Shown: in pieces, positions 11,397 through 21,460 of the stretch
Position numbering within the stretch: position 1 is the stretch's first letter
How the letters are laid out: each line of letters starts with the position of its first letter
NCBI GenBank assembly: GCA_010015675.1
Contig: ML977013.1
Span: 153,816 to 217,815, forward strand
DNA: 64,000 nt
DNA from: Byssothecium circinans
Taxonomy: Eukaryota; Ascomycota; Dothideomycetes; Pleosporales; Massarinaceae
Direction of reading: 5' to 3'
Translations under genes and position numbers: made by a program
Notes under the pieces: generated by a model
Databases searched by the model: none
Told to the model about the DNA's origin: nothing
The model's input: only the letters and a program-made list of their open reading frames with translations

Positions 11397-14115
11397 CTAC
11401 TGCACCATATCGATATCCTCCTCGCCCTCGGCATCGACGTCTTCGCCCCTCAACGCCGGCGGCAGCCTCTGCCTCAGCTCCTCAAATGCTTGCACACACC
11501 CCTGCGCATCCTCGAACAAATTATTGCGCTGGAACGTATTGATGCAGATCCCGTACGCAACCGCTCGCCACAGGACGCTTCGGCCTTGCTTGCTGATGTT
11601 GCGCGCAGCGCGGACGGACTTGATAGGCTGCTCGCCGACTTGATTGGCGAAGAAGCGGGCAGCCATGTAGTTGAGGCAGATGGACATGAACTGCATGTTT
11701 GCGAGTTTCTGCGCGCGGTTGGTCGTGGTGTGGATGAGGGTCTTCTGGCGGTTGATGGATTCGTCGGGGTTGATCATGATGGCTTGGATTATGCGGAAGG
11801 CGCATTCGATGTAGAGATTTGGGTGGTTTGTGCAAAGCAGTTGTACTTGTGCGAAGAGAAGGTGCGCTTGGTAGTGTTCGGGATGGGAAGGAGCGCGGAT
11901 GATGAGCAATCGATGCATCGTCGCCAACAGAGCGAGATCGGTCTTGAAGTCGGTGCCGGACCCGGCATCTGGGAGGTTGAAGTCTGCTTGGGAGTACGTC
12001 GCAAGGGCTGAGTCTAACGACCCGTTGCTTTGGTCGAGCACGGCGGAGACGTAGTGGAGTGAACGAGCGTAGGGCTCAACTCCCTTAAAGGGATGTTGAT
12101 CCACGCGTTCTCGAAGCATGGCCACCGCATGCTTGGCCGTCGACTTGTCCTCGTGGTAACAGGCGACGAGGCCAAGAGCGAATTTGACGTGCCAATCTAG
12201 GATCTTGACCCAATTGCGCTGTGCCAGAGCGGTGGGTATCGATGCACGAAATGATGAGTGATGTTGCAGAGAAGCTATCATGATCAGCAAGTTGGCTACC
12301 TTGTAGTCGATGTCACATACCTTGTGTGAGTCTGTGCCCCTCTTGCAGATAGCTATTGCCTCTGTCATGGGGCAGAGAGAAGAGGCCGCTGAGATAGTAG
12401 GCAAGCGTCTTCAGATCCTTCTGCGGGAGCCACGCAAACACCAGCTCATCCCGCCCATCTTCGGCTTTTCTGAACACCCCGCCAGTGTTGAAGGTTAGGT
12501 TACCGCCAGAACTTTTCTCGATGAGAACAGAGAAGATGCCATCGACTGGCCCTGTATCTTGATCAGCCTTTTTTTGCAGAGCCGCGAGCTTCTCTGCGTT
12601 TGGTTGGCCGTGTTGAAGGTTACATGCAACATCAATGCAGTCAATCAATACAGCAATTTGACCCAGCTGCTTGGCCGATACCTGCAACTGGAGACTTCGC
12701 GCAGAGGCAATGGCTCGCTGCGCATGTTCCAAGCGGTCCGGAGCCGTGCCGCGCAGGTGAATCATCGCCTCGAGAGCGCAACAAGTGACGAAAATTGCTC
12801 GATCGCCTCGTCTCTCCGCATGGTTTGCGATGGCGTGCAGCTGTTGCAAAGCTGACGCCGTTTCTGGCCGACCTGGTACCTGCAACGCCAATGTGACCTT
12901 CAGGAAGCGGAACGCATACACCCAAACGATATGCTGGAAAGTCTCCGTCTCGGAGATGGGCTGGTCCAGCGATTTGAGAGCTGCGCGGCAATTGCTTTTC
13001 GCCTGATATCGAGCCTGCAGATGCAACATGGTATATTTCAGATCATGCAAGCGGCTTCTATTGCATAAAGCAATCCCTTTGGATAGCGTTTCTTCGATCT
13101 CCGGATTATTGTCAGTCTCTTCTACCAGCAAACTCGCATACCGAAGTCTCAGCAAGGCCTCGTCGCGCGGTGCCTGGGTGTACTTTTGCAGCACCATCTC
13201 CATAGAGCCCAATGCTGCCGCCATCAGCTTGTAGTATTGATCCATATCAGCACTCTTCAATGTCATGGCAGCCAGAGAACCAAGGCTCCGCGCCGCAGCG
13301 ATATACTCGTCGGCCGCTGTTAATATCAGCACTATAAGATCGGCCGGCAGCGGTTTCGCAGGAGCATGCTGCGGTCTCGTGGGCGTATGCAATTGCGACG
13401 ATGGCTTCTTTATGACGACCTGAGGATGGGAACGTATCTGTGACGATGGCTGTGAAAGCGGAGGGCTCCGATGTTGACTGGATGGCGTATGTGCATACGA
13501 TGGGGTGCCCTGCGGCTTGAGGGGCGTCCTATGCTGGTTGTGATTCTGCGCCGACGTGCTCAAAGGTCGTTGTTGCGGTCGCGGCGCATTCTCTTGAGAT
13601 GACTGCGACCTCTGCACTGGTTTAGAAACCGGCGTCTGCGAGGACTGGCCCGGCGAAGGTCTCGTCTGTCCTCTACCCGCATCTCTCTCTCTTTCCACTA
13701 CTGTGCCGCTGCTTGCCCTCTGAACCGGCCTCTGCCCTGGCACCGTCATCTGGACTGTTCGTATACGCGGATTATGCGCTGGTGGCATTGGAATCGGCTG
13801 TCGGGGCGGTACTACGACTTGGGGCTGCATCTGCCGTGGTGGTTGTTGGGCTCGTATGTCCACGGGTGGGGGGTACTGCTGGCTCGAGCGAGGCGGAATC
13901 ACCACTTTAGAACCGCCTGGCGTAGGCTGCGACTGCGCAAATTGAGGTATGGGTGGCAGCTGTTGTGGATATGGCATGCCGTAGCCATTCTGGTGGTACC
14001 CATTCTGGTGGTACCCATTCTGCTGCGGCGGCGTAGGAGCATACTGGCTGCTGGGACGAGGGTGAGGTTGATGCGCCGGAGGGGCCTGCGCCGGCCAGTG
14101 ATACCACGGGTCCAT
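11397..14115 (-). CDS. Cohesin loading factor subunit Mau2/Scc4 homologue (890 aa)
   Basis: Exon 1 is 12321-14115 and exon 2 is 11397-12274. The 46-nt intron (donor GTATGT, acceptor TAG) joins in phase 1. The first about 260 residues are Pro/Gln/Ser-rich, with three HQNGY repeats near residue 35, and are probably disordered. From about residue 265 a long alpha-helical, TPR-like array follows (LGSLAAMTLKSADMD, LRLRYASLLVEET, YMAARFFANQ), the layout of the fungal Scc4/Mau2 family (Cohesin_load). The C-terminus is acidic (EGEEDIDMVQ). The partner of this protein is Scc2/NIPBL; together they load cohesin onto chromatin. The gene is divergent from the hydrolase gene at 14678. Family assignment is by remembered sequence pattern. 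Confidence 0.85.
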
Positions 14116-14677
14116 GGCGAGCGTAGGTCGTGGACGAGGTCACCAGCGAGAAGTCTATATTATCGCCATCGCATCATCACCGAGTGCGGATGCGGGGTGG
14201 ACTGATGGGAGCGCAGTCCGACCTGGGGGAAAGAGCGATTGACGCGCGCGACTGCCGCCGTTGACGCGCGTGAATGGCGCCAATCGTTGAAGTCCGCCAG
14301 CCGAGGTGTATCAAGATGGTGACGAACTACGTTCTGCGACGAGAGATTTTTTCCTCCTTCATTCTTTTCTCCCGCTCGAACATGAAATATGCGGATAGCA
14401 ATCGTCCGATATAGTTTGAATTAGAAGGTAAGGATCATCTAAGAATAAGTGAACATTGGACTGACCATTACATAGCATTGATTACCTTCACCACCACCTA
14501 TTCTTCCCATTGGAGCCAATCTGGACAATTTCAGCCCTCCAAAGAACATACCTACGTTCCCAGAAAAGAGTTAGGACAGGCCGTGCAAGAACGATCGTCT
14601 TTAAACATCCCCCCTCCCACCACCCTCCCAATCCTTCCAAATCCCACCTTCACACAACCATTCCCCCATCTCCAACC
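14116..14677. promoter_or_regulatory. Divergent promoter with two ACGCG-core elements
   Basis: This 562-bp space separates the starts of the MAU2-like gene (minus) and the hydrolase gene (plus). Two identical 10-mers TTGACGCGCG occur at 14239-14248 and 14261-14270, 22 bp apart. They contain ACGCG, the core of the MluI cell-cycle box bound by MBF-type factors. They lie about 125-155 bp upstream of the cohesin-loader start. Function is inferred. Confidence 0.4.
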
Positions 14678-16193
14678 ATGGCATTCCTCCTCGGCCACGC
14701 CACAACAACCTACACCCACCACCCCACCCCCGTCACCCTCCCCACAAAATCCAACAAAAAAACCTCCCTCGCGACCTTCACCAGCACCGCCCTCCCACCC
14801 TGCCATCTCAACCCCCTCCTCTTCAACGGGCACCTCCAAACAATGTGGACAGCCCTAAAAGACGCCGGACCCCCCATCTACTACAAGCGCAAAATCTTCA
14901 CCTCCACACACTCCATCTACCCGGGCGAATACACCGTCGATTTCGTCGTCTCGGAGAAAGACGGCAAGGAAGCCTCAGCAGACGCCAATTTACCCGAACG
15001 CACGACTTTCTACAGCGAGGACGCATTCCATGGAATCGGAAGTGACGACGACACGCCCATGTTAATCTCCCTCCACGGCCTAAGCGGCGGAAGCCACGAA
15101 GTCTATCTCCGCGAGGTCCTCGCCCCCTTGGCCGCTGCGGGATGGGCCGCCTGCGTCGTCAACGCCCGCGGCTGTGCGCTTTCCAGGTTAACGACTCCGC
15201 AGCTGTTCAACGCGCGCGCGACGTGGGATATGCGGCAAACTGTCCACTATCTGCGGAACGTGTTTCCGAATCGTCCGCTGTATGCGGTCGGGTACTCTCT
15301 GGGCGCGAATATCTTGACGAATTATGTGGGCGAGGAGGGAGAGAGGTGTGTGCTTAAGGCGGCGGTTGCGTGCTCGAATCCGTGGAATTTGGAGGTGTGT
15401 AATGTGGGGTTGCAGAGGACGTGGTTGGGGCTGGAGGTTTATAGTAGGATTATGGGGGGGAATTTGGGTAAGTCGTCCTTTTTTTTTGTTGGTGAGCGAG
15501 GGACAGGGTGCTGATATGGGTTGTTTAGTCAAGTTGTATGAGAGGCATAAGGATATGCTGCTTCAGAACCCGGGCGTCACCGATGAGAAGGTGAGGGCTT
15601 GCAAGTATCTTTTTGAATTTGATCGGTGAGCCTTTCGATCTTCGATGATGGAGGAACAGGATTGCGGTAGAATAAGGGGGTGAAGGCTAATTGGACGGTA
15701 TAGGGCAGTTCAAGCTCCAACCTGGGGGTACCCAACTGAAGGGGCATATTATCGTGACGCGCAATCGGTAGATGCAGTCATGGCCATCAAGATCCCCTTT
15801 CTTGCTATCAACGCTACCGATGACCCTGTACGCTTCTTCCATTTCCATCCCAATCCTCCTCGAGCCAATCCCCACGCACGCACTTTACCCCTCAAGAACC
15901 CTGACTAACATCACCAGATATCCCGCATAGAAGCCATTCCCTTTGAAGAATTCCGTCAAAATCCCTACACCATCTTGTGCACCACAAATTGGGGCGGCCA
16001 CCTCTCCTGGTTCCAACTCGGCGGGAAACGCTGGTTCGCAACTGCGATTTCGGATTTTCTAATGAAGATGAATGATGAAATCGATGTTGATGCACCGTTG
16101 CCAGGACGAGCGGAGGCGGATCAGAAGGCGGCGGAGAAGAAGTATCCGATTTATGATCCATTTAATCGGAGACTGATGTTGCCCGATGCATAG
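14678..16193 (+). CDS. Alpha/beta hydrolase of the YheT/ABHD1-3 (Eht1/Eeb1-like) family (428 aa)
   Basis: Four exons: 14678-15467, 15529-15625, 15704-15827 and 15918-16193; all junctions keep frame. Key motifs are HLQTMW near residue 53, the oxyanion-type HGLSGGS, the nucleophile elbow GYSLGAN with Ser207, the acid in ATDDP (Asp335/336) and His365 in WGGHLSW. This is the order and spacing of the YheT-like esterases that include yeast Eeb1 and Eht1, which make and hydrolyse medium-chain fatty-acid ethyl esters. The exact substrate here is not known. There is no signal peptide. I start at Met 14678 because the preceding open frame is untranslated-leader-like and the protein then begins just before conserved sequence. 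Confidence 0.88.
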
Positions 16194-16334
16194 GATGGAT
16201 GGGTGGGAGAGAGAAGGAGTGTGTTGCGTTGGAGCGAAAGGGGGTATCATTGAACTTTTATCGTAGACGTAGACGTAGATATAGACCACGTAGACGAAAG
16301 CATAGGGGAAACGCTGGGGTTGAACGGGGTCGCC

Positions 16335-17001
16335 TCATCCGAAAGAAACTCTCTTCTTCTTGCCCTGCACCTTCTTCTCCTTCACAGGCTCATCCTCGTC
16401 AATATCGAACTGCGTATGATCTGAATGCCTTCCCTTCCTCTTCTTCTTCAATCCCTTCTTTGTCTCTTCCTACAACACAACATGTTAGCAACCACATCCC
16501 AATCACAGTCTCCCAGGCCCATCCGAAACTTACAAACTTCGCCTTCTTCTCCTCCCCCCTCTTCTCCGCCTCCACGCGCTTCGCCTCCCTCACCTCCTCC
16601 AACTGCCTCGCCCTCATAATCTTACTCTCCACATTCCGATCCTTCTCCGCATTCACCACGCTCATAATCGCCATCATACTCTGCGCATCATCCACAAACA
16701 CCTTTCCCTTCTTCTGCCCCTTTGGCTTCGCGATCCCCGCAGGCACGATCCCGTTCAGCGCGGGGATATCGAGCTCTTTTTCCGTGTACTTGCGGCGCTT
16801 GGGCTTGTGCGAGTTTGTCGAAGATATAGACTTTGATTTCTGCGCGCCGCCGGGTTTGGCGAGGGCGAGGGATTTTTGCTTGCGTTTTGATATGCCTTCT
16901 GGAGCGCTGCCGGTGGGTTTTGAGGATTTCTTGGAGGCGGCGCTGGATGATTTGGAGGAGCCTTTTCCGGGCTTGCTTTTGGTGGGCTTGACGGAACCCA
17001 T
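16335..17001 (-). CDS. 60S ribosomal subunit assembly/export protein Loc1 homologue (200 aa)
   Basis: Exon 1 is 16534-17001 and exon 2 is 16335-16469. The intron runs GTAAGT to TTGTAG with a GCTAACA branch-like site. The protein is very basic. The Lys/Ser-rich N-terminus is followed by the conserved core: [28 protein letters not shown], then a helix [14 protein letters not shown]. The C-terminus is KKK- and RK-rich (GKKKRVSFG). This core matches the fungal Loc1 family, a nucleolar double-stranded-RNA-binding protein needed for 60S biogenesis and, in yeast, ASH1 mRNA localisation. Length is close to yeast Loc1. The gene starts 267 bp from the divergent VPS68 start. Confidence 0.8.
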
Positions 17002-17268
17002 TGTATCGAGTTTCTAGGCACGCGATCGTTTGGTTGTGCACTGTGGAGGTTCGTTCGAGAAATCGAAGCGGAGCTCTCGAACTTTTTTGCGTGGAGGTTC
17101 ACGTCGGCGATTGGAAATGCCGACAGAGCTTGGCGGAAGTGACGACCCCAGCCCCAGCAAGTGCAACTGCGCCAGCTCCAACATCAGACCTCAAGCTTGC
17201 TGCCTCCAGTTCACGCCCACCCACACGCCACCCAGACGCCTGCGTAGTCCTCTGTTATACGAAGCGGA

Positions 17269-17910
17269 ATGTCTTCCAACCGCCTTTTCCGCTTCCCGAA
17301 GCCGGCATGGTTCAATAATGCAAATGGGCGGACCTTCGGCGTCTACACAGCCGGAGCTCTGGTAGGCATCCTGTTCCCTTATCTTCTTCCCTTATCCTGT
17401 TATGCCAATACTAACACCATGGATAGTTCTCCCTCGGCTTCTACATCCTCATCGACGTCGCAGCCTGGTCTGCCTCCGCACTCAACGGCTCCGACGCACA
17501 CGTAACATTCGTCGACTGGATCCCGGGAATCTGCAGCGCACTGGGCATGCTCGTCATCAACAGCATTGATAAATCACGCCTTTCTGCCGATTCATTCAGC
17601 TACAGCGGTAACGGGGTGGCGTGGAAGGCTAGACTCGTGCTATTCTTGGGGTTTGCGCTGCTGGCTGGCGGACTTGCGGGGAGCGTTGTTGTGCTGGTTA
17701 TGAAGTACGTTGTGCCGGAATATGTGTGGCCGACTCTTTGGTTGGGTGTTGGAAACGTGGTTGCTAATGGGTTGGTCATGATGAGGTGAGTGATCCTTTT
17801 GGCACAGACGAGGCTGAGAGAACGTTCAAAGCTGACTTCGGGATAGTTCGGCCGTTCTTTGGGTCGCGCAGAATATGGAGGATGAGTACACGTATAACCT
17901 GGCGCTATAG
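17269..17910 (+). CDS. VPS68: Vacuolar protein sorting protein Vps68 (TMEM50/UPF0220 family, 171 aa)
   Basis: Three exons: 17269-17361, 17427-17785 and 17847-17910. Four hydrophobic segments are visible, with family landmarks: FRFPKPAWF and GRTFGVYTAGAL at the N-terminus, FVDWIPGICSALGMLVIN in the middle, and SSAVLWVAQNMEDEYTYN at the very C-terminus, almost invariant in fungal Vps68. In yeast, Vps68 and Vps55 form a complex at late endosomes that controls transport to the vacuole. The gene for Vps55 is the next gene downstream, on the opposite strand, with 461 bp between the two 3' ends. Confidence 0.93.
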
Positions 17911-18371
17911 GAATAGCGACATACAGACGGGGAGGGCCGTCTTGAATGAGCACACTCGGCGTGTATGCCTATAGGGTGATTCGAGAGGACATGTTGAAAG
18001 ATGGTGTTCGAGGCATACCAGGGATTCTAAGCAGGGCTGATATGGACTGGCTTGTTTTCTGTGTATAATTAGCAGCATAGTGTTGGAACTCTGTATCAAT
18101 TACTGATCTTATTCAAATTGCATGTGAATCCCAACATAGGAAAGCTGACGTTTGATATCTTATACAACGCAGGATAGTAACTAGGTTCGAAAGAGACAAT
18201 GTTACAGAATCGCTTAAGTAGACCAAACACAATATGCAAGCGCCCATCCAAGGCACAGTCTTAACCTACAAAGACCACCAGCCCGCCCGTGAGACCAGCC
18301 AGCCTGTCTGATCCTACATCCATTCGCACATCCATTTCATGCCACTTCTATCTGTCAGATTGGCCGGCTAG
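17911..18371. other. Shared 3' region of convergent VPS68 and VPS55
   Basis: No coding frame or RNA gene is supported. It must contain both 3' untranslated regions and terminators. Confidence 0.5.
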
Positions 18372-18927
18372 TCAGAAGTCTTGATCCTCCTGGAAGAACA
18401 GCGTAAAGCTGATGATGGTCGCATATATCAACAAACCGCCCACCACCGACATGGCCGCGGCGCCTCCCTGAATGGTCGCAGAGTGATATAAAAGGGTTGG
18501 AAGAGCTGTTCGCGCATGTCAGCAATCACTCTTGTGCGCACTGCCATGGTCCATGGCTTCCGCCCACTACTTCGCATTCATGCCTCAGCAGGCCTAGTAT
18601 GCGCCGGGTCACTCACCAATGCCCATAACCACAAAGAATCCCGTCATAAACCTTCCAAAGTCCACGACGCCGCTGCCCGAGCTCTCCATGAAGTCATCGT
18701 GGTTGGCGGCGCGCCCGCAGATCCAGTTTGGCAGTGGTGCGATTACGTAGGTTGCGACGACGAGGAGCGTGAGGTAGTTTTTGAAGAGCGCGGCGCTGAG
18801 GATCACGAGAAGGAAGCCTATTGCCAGGATCTATACATTCCGATGTGTTAGAAGCGGCACGGTGCTAGGAAGATGCGTGAGGCAGACGTACGAAGGAGAG
18901 GCCTATGATGGTCTTGATGCCGGCCAT
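18372..18927 (-). CDS. VPS55: Vacuolar protein sorting protein Vps55 (OB-RGRP family, 127 aa)
   Basis: Three exons: 18892-18927 (12 codons only), 18617-18830 and 18372-18505. The first donor is GTACGT, the second GTGAGT, and the frames join cleanly. The protein starts MAGIKTIIGLSF and has four hydrophobic segments. Family hallmarks are VVATYVIAPLPNWICG, DFMESSGSGVVDFGRF and MSVVGGLLIYATII, with a FFQED-type C-terminus. This is the Vps55/leptin-receptor-overlapping-transcript family acting in late-endosome to vacuole traffic as partner of Vps68. The tiny first exon makes the gene easy to miss by frame scanning. It starts 379 bp from the divergent proteasome gene. Confidence 0.93.
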
Positions 18928-19306
18928 GGCGAGCAGTTTGGACACGCTGGTATTGGGAATACGAGTTTATGGAGAGTAGACGGCGATGAAAGGCTCGTGA
19001 GACATGCGAGGGTCTTCGTGAATGCTGAGTGAAGTATGTCGTCGTAGCGCCTGCCATGAGGCTGGGTCCGACGCACGGCCAAATCTTGGCGACAAGCTGT
19101 CCCAGAGCTTCGTACCTTCCAGTTGCCTACGCAGTCTACACCCACCATACACCATCTCCACATACTTTGCCGACCGTTGAGTTGGTCACCGCCCTCTCTC
19201 CTACCTCTCTCTCCCTTCACTAAACAATTGCAACACCGCCCGGACTCTCCACCAACTACCCCACACTTAATACACCGTCAACAGCCCACTAAGCGGAGCA
19301 TTCGAA
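18928..19306. promoter_or_regulatory. Divergent promoter between VPS55 and the proteasome alpha-6 gene
   Basis: A 379-bp spacer between two start codons on opposite strands. The part nearest the plus-strand gene is pyrimidine-rich (CTCTCTCCTACCTCTCTC), common in fungal leaders. No specific factor site was identified. Confidence 0.4.
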
Positions 19307-20125
19307 ATGTTCAGAAACAACTATGACAACGACTCTGTGACGTTCTCGCCGCAGGGACGAATCTTCCAGGTTGAATATGCGCAGGAGGCCGTCAAGCAAG
19401 GCTCTGTTGTCGTGGGTATTGTCAGCAAGACACACGCTGTCCTAGCAGCGATCAAGGTAATACAGTCGTTTTCACTACCATGCACACCAGATGCTAATTC
19501 TTCGTAGCGCAACGCGGAGGAACTTTCTTCATACCAGAAGAAGATCATCCCCATCGACAGCCATTTCGGCATCGCGCTAGCCGGCCTTGCCTCAGACGCC
19601 CGCGTTCTCTCAAACTTTATGAAGCAACAGTCACTGTCATCGCGTCTGACGTACGACCGCGCCATTCCCCTCGCCGAGATCACTGCCCGCATTGCCGACC
19701 GAGCCCAGACCAACACACAGCAATACGGACGGCGGCCGTACGGTGTCGGCCTCCTCATCGCCGGCGTGGACGCGAAGGGACCGCACCTCTTCGAGTTCCA
19801 GCCCTCGGGCGTCACGCAAGAGATGGTCGCGTGTGGAATTGGCGCGAGGAGTCAGATGGCCCGGACATATCTCGAGAGGCATCTGGACGAGTTCGAGAAG
19901 TCCAGTCGCGAGGAGCTGATCAAGCATGCATTGAGGGCTTTGAAGGAGAGCTTGAGCCAGGACAAGGAGTTGACGGTGGATAATACGAGCGTGGGCATTG
20001 GTGGCGTGAAGGAGAGTTTTGCCTTATACGAGGGCCAGGACATTGCTGAGTGGCTGGACGCGACGTTTGAGAACCGGGAGAGCGGCGGTGACGAGGGCGA
20101 CGATGCGATGGAAACCGACTCATGA
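19307..20125 (+). CDS. PRE5: 20S proteasome subunit alpha-6 (Pre5/PSMA1 type, 255 aa)
   Basis: Exon 1 is 19307-19456 and exon 2 is 19508-20125. The protein starts [18 protein letters not shown], then [14 protein letters not shown], the proteasome alpha-type signature. [28 protein letters not shown] and [11 protein letters not shown] follow. These identify the alpha-6 paralogue (yeast Pre5, human PSMA1) rather than other alpha subunits. The C-terminal tail is acidic ([13 protein letters not shown]). Alpha subunits are non-catalytic and form the outer ring and gate of the 20S particle. The intron has a GTAATA donor, weaker than the others in this window. Confidence 0.95.
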
Positions 20126-20767
20126 GTGCGAAGGATGTGGGTGAAGTCACGCTGAAGACCCTCCTGGCCGATCAATGGCCGTGATGACAGCAATGTAGAT
20201 CATGAACCATGTCAAAAGACTTTAATCCACTCCGATTTTGTGCAGAAGCTCTACTCTTTGGCAAAGCTTCACGTCTGCTTTATATAGTGTTGCGGCATGG
20301 GCGGACCTACCTCGAGGCCACGCTTGACTGATGAAAAGCCACGAAGATCGCTATGTGGACATGTTAAAAGGCTCTATTCAATCCGCCTTGACTCCAAAAT
20401 ACCAGTTCGCTGCAAAAATCTGGACGACCTTAACGTGACTTGGTCGGTAGGGGCGAGGATGCTCCTAGTAGATGGAAGATGGTGGGAATGCATATGCAGT
20501 TACATCTTGGACAATGAACATTCTCTGCTTCGACTTGAATTTACTATCAATACTCCGTTCATTGTGGAATTCCTGGACATAGTACATGGAGTTTATTGAA
20601 GCTATTCTATCATGATCCATAGACCCCTCGGGATTAGATCGCTCACGTGATCCGACATCCGCCGAGCCGCATCCGCAAATCTCCAAGCTCCGAACACTTC
20701 GACAACCACCAGCTCCCCGAACACCCACCACACCACCCGTCCATCACCACCACATCCAACCATCACA
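20126..20767. other. Intergenic region
   Basis: It holds the 3' end of the proteasome gene and the promoter of the ATP15 gene. A 100-codon frame at 20297-20599 has no recognisable feature and is not supported. Confidence 0.45.
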
Positions 20768-21115
20768 ATGGCATTCGCGTGGAAAGCCGCCGGCATCTCG
20801 TGCGTCGCTCCCCTCCCTCCGCCAAGGAAAGGCCTCAATTGACGGAAGAAATACATAGGTACAACCGCTATATCTCAGTCGCATCGCGCGTCGTACGCCG
20901 CTCGCTAAAGGAGGATAAACGCATTGCCGCCGAGAAGCGTGGGGAGAGTGAACTGAGGTTCGCCAAGTGGGAGGTGAGTTCTCCATCTGGTGGAAGGGTT
21001 GATTTGGCTTTGGGAGGATGAAGGCTGATGGGTGGTGCAGAATGGCAAGCAGGGCGAGGTCAAGAACTTGAACGAGGCGAATGCTGCGGCGGTGGAGGCT
21101 GCTCCCCAATCTTAA
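20768..21115 (+). CDS. ATP15: Mitochondrial ATP synthase epsilon subunit (Atp15, 73 aa)
   Basis: Three small exons: 20768-20799, 20859-20973 and 21041-21115. The translation reads MAFAWKAAGIS, YNRYISVASRVVRRSLKE, ELRFAKWE and NGKQGEVKNLNEANAAA. This is the full pattern of the small fungal F1 epsilon subunit (equivalent to mammalian ATP5F1E). The protein sits in the central stalk of F1, contacting gamma and delta. Import of this subunit does not need a long presequence, and none is seen. No single exon is long enough to stand out as an open frame; the gene was found by the splice-joined reading. Confidence 0.93.
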
Positions 21116-21460
21116 GCGTGTGGATGAGATAACACTGACGGGGGATGGGTTGATAAAGGGAAGGGAGCGATTGCGGAGCGGAGGAGGCGTGATAGCCGGA
21201 TGGTGAATGTATATTTTGTACTATCAAGCATGGCATTCGCGGTGATGGGAAATTCTGAAAAGCCAATCGACCAATATACGACTATACCTGCGTCTCAATG
21301 GCAGTCTATCTATTATTTGCGTGAAGCTTGTGTTGCTGGGCTTGCCAGGTAAGAGTAGTAGTAACGCTACACATAAATTGCGCGCTCGCCTCCAACCTTG
21401 CAACATCTATCTAGCCAGCCTAACCCTCCCGCATCGGAACTAACTCTCTCGACGCACAAC

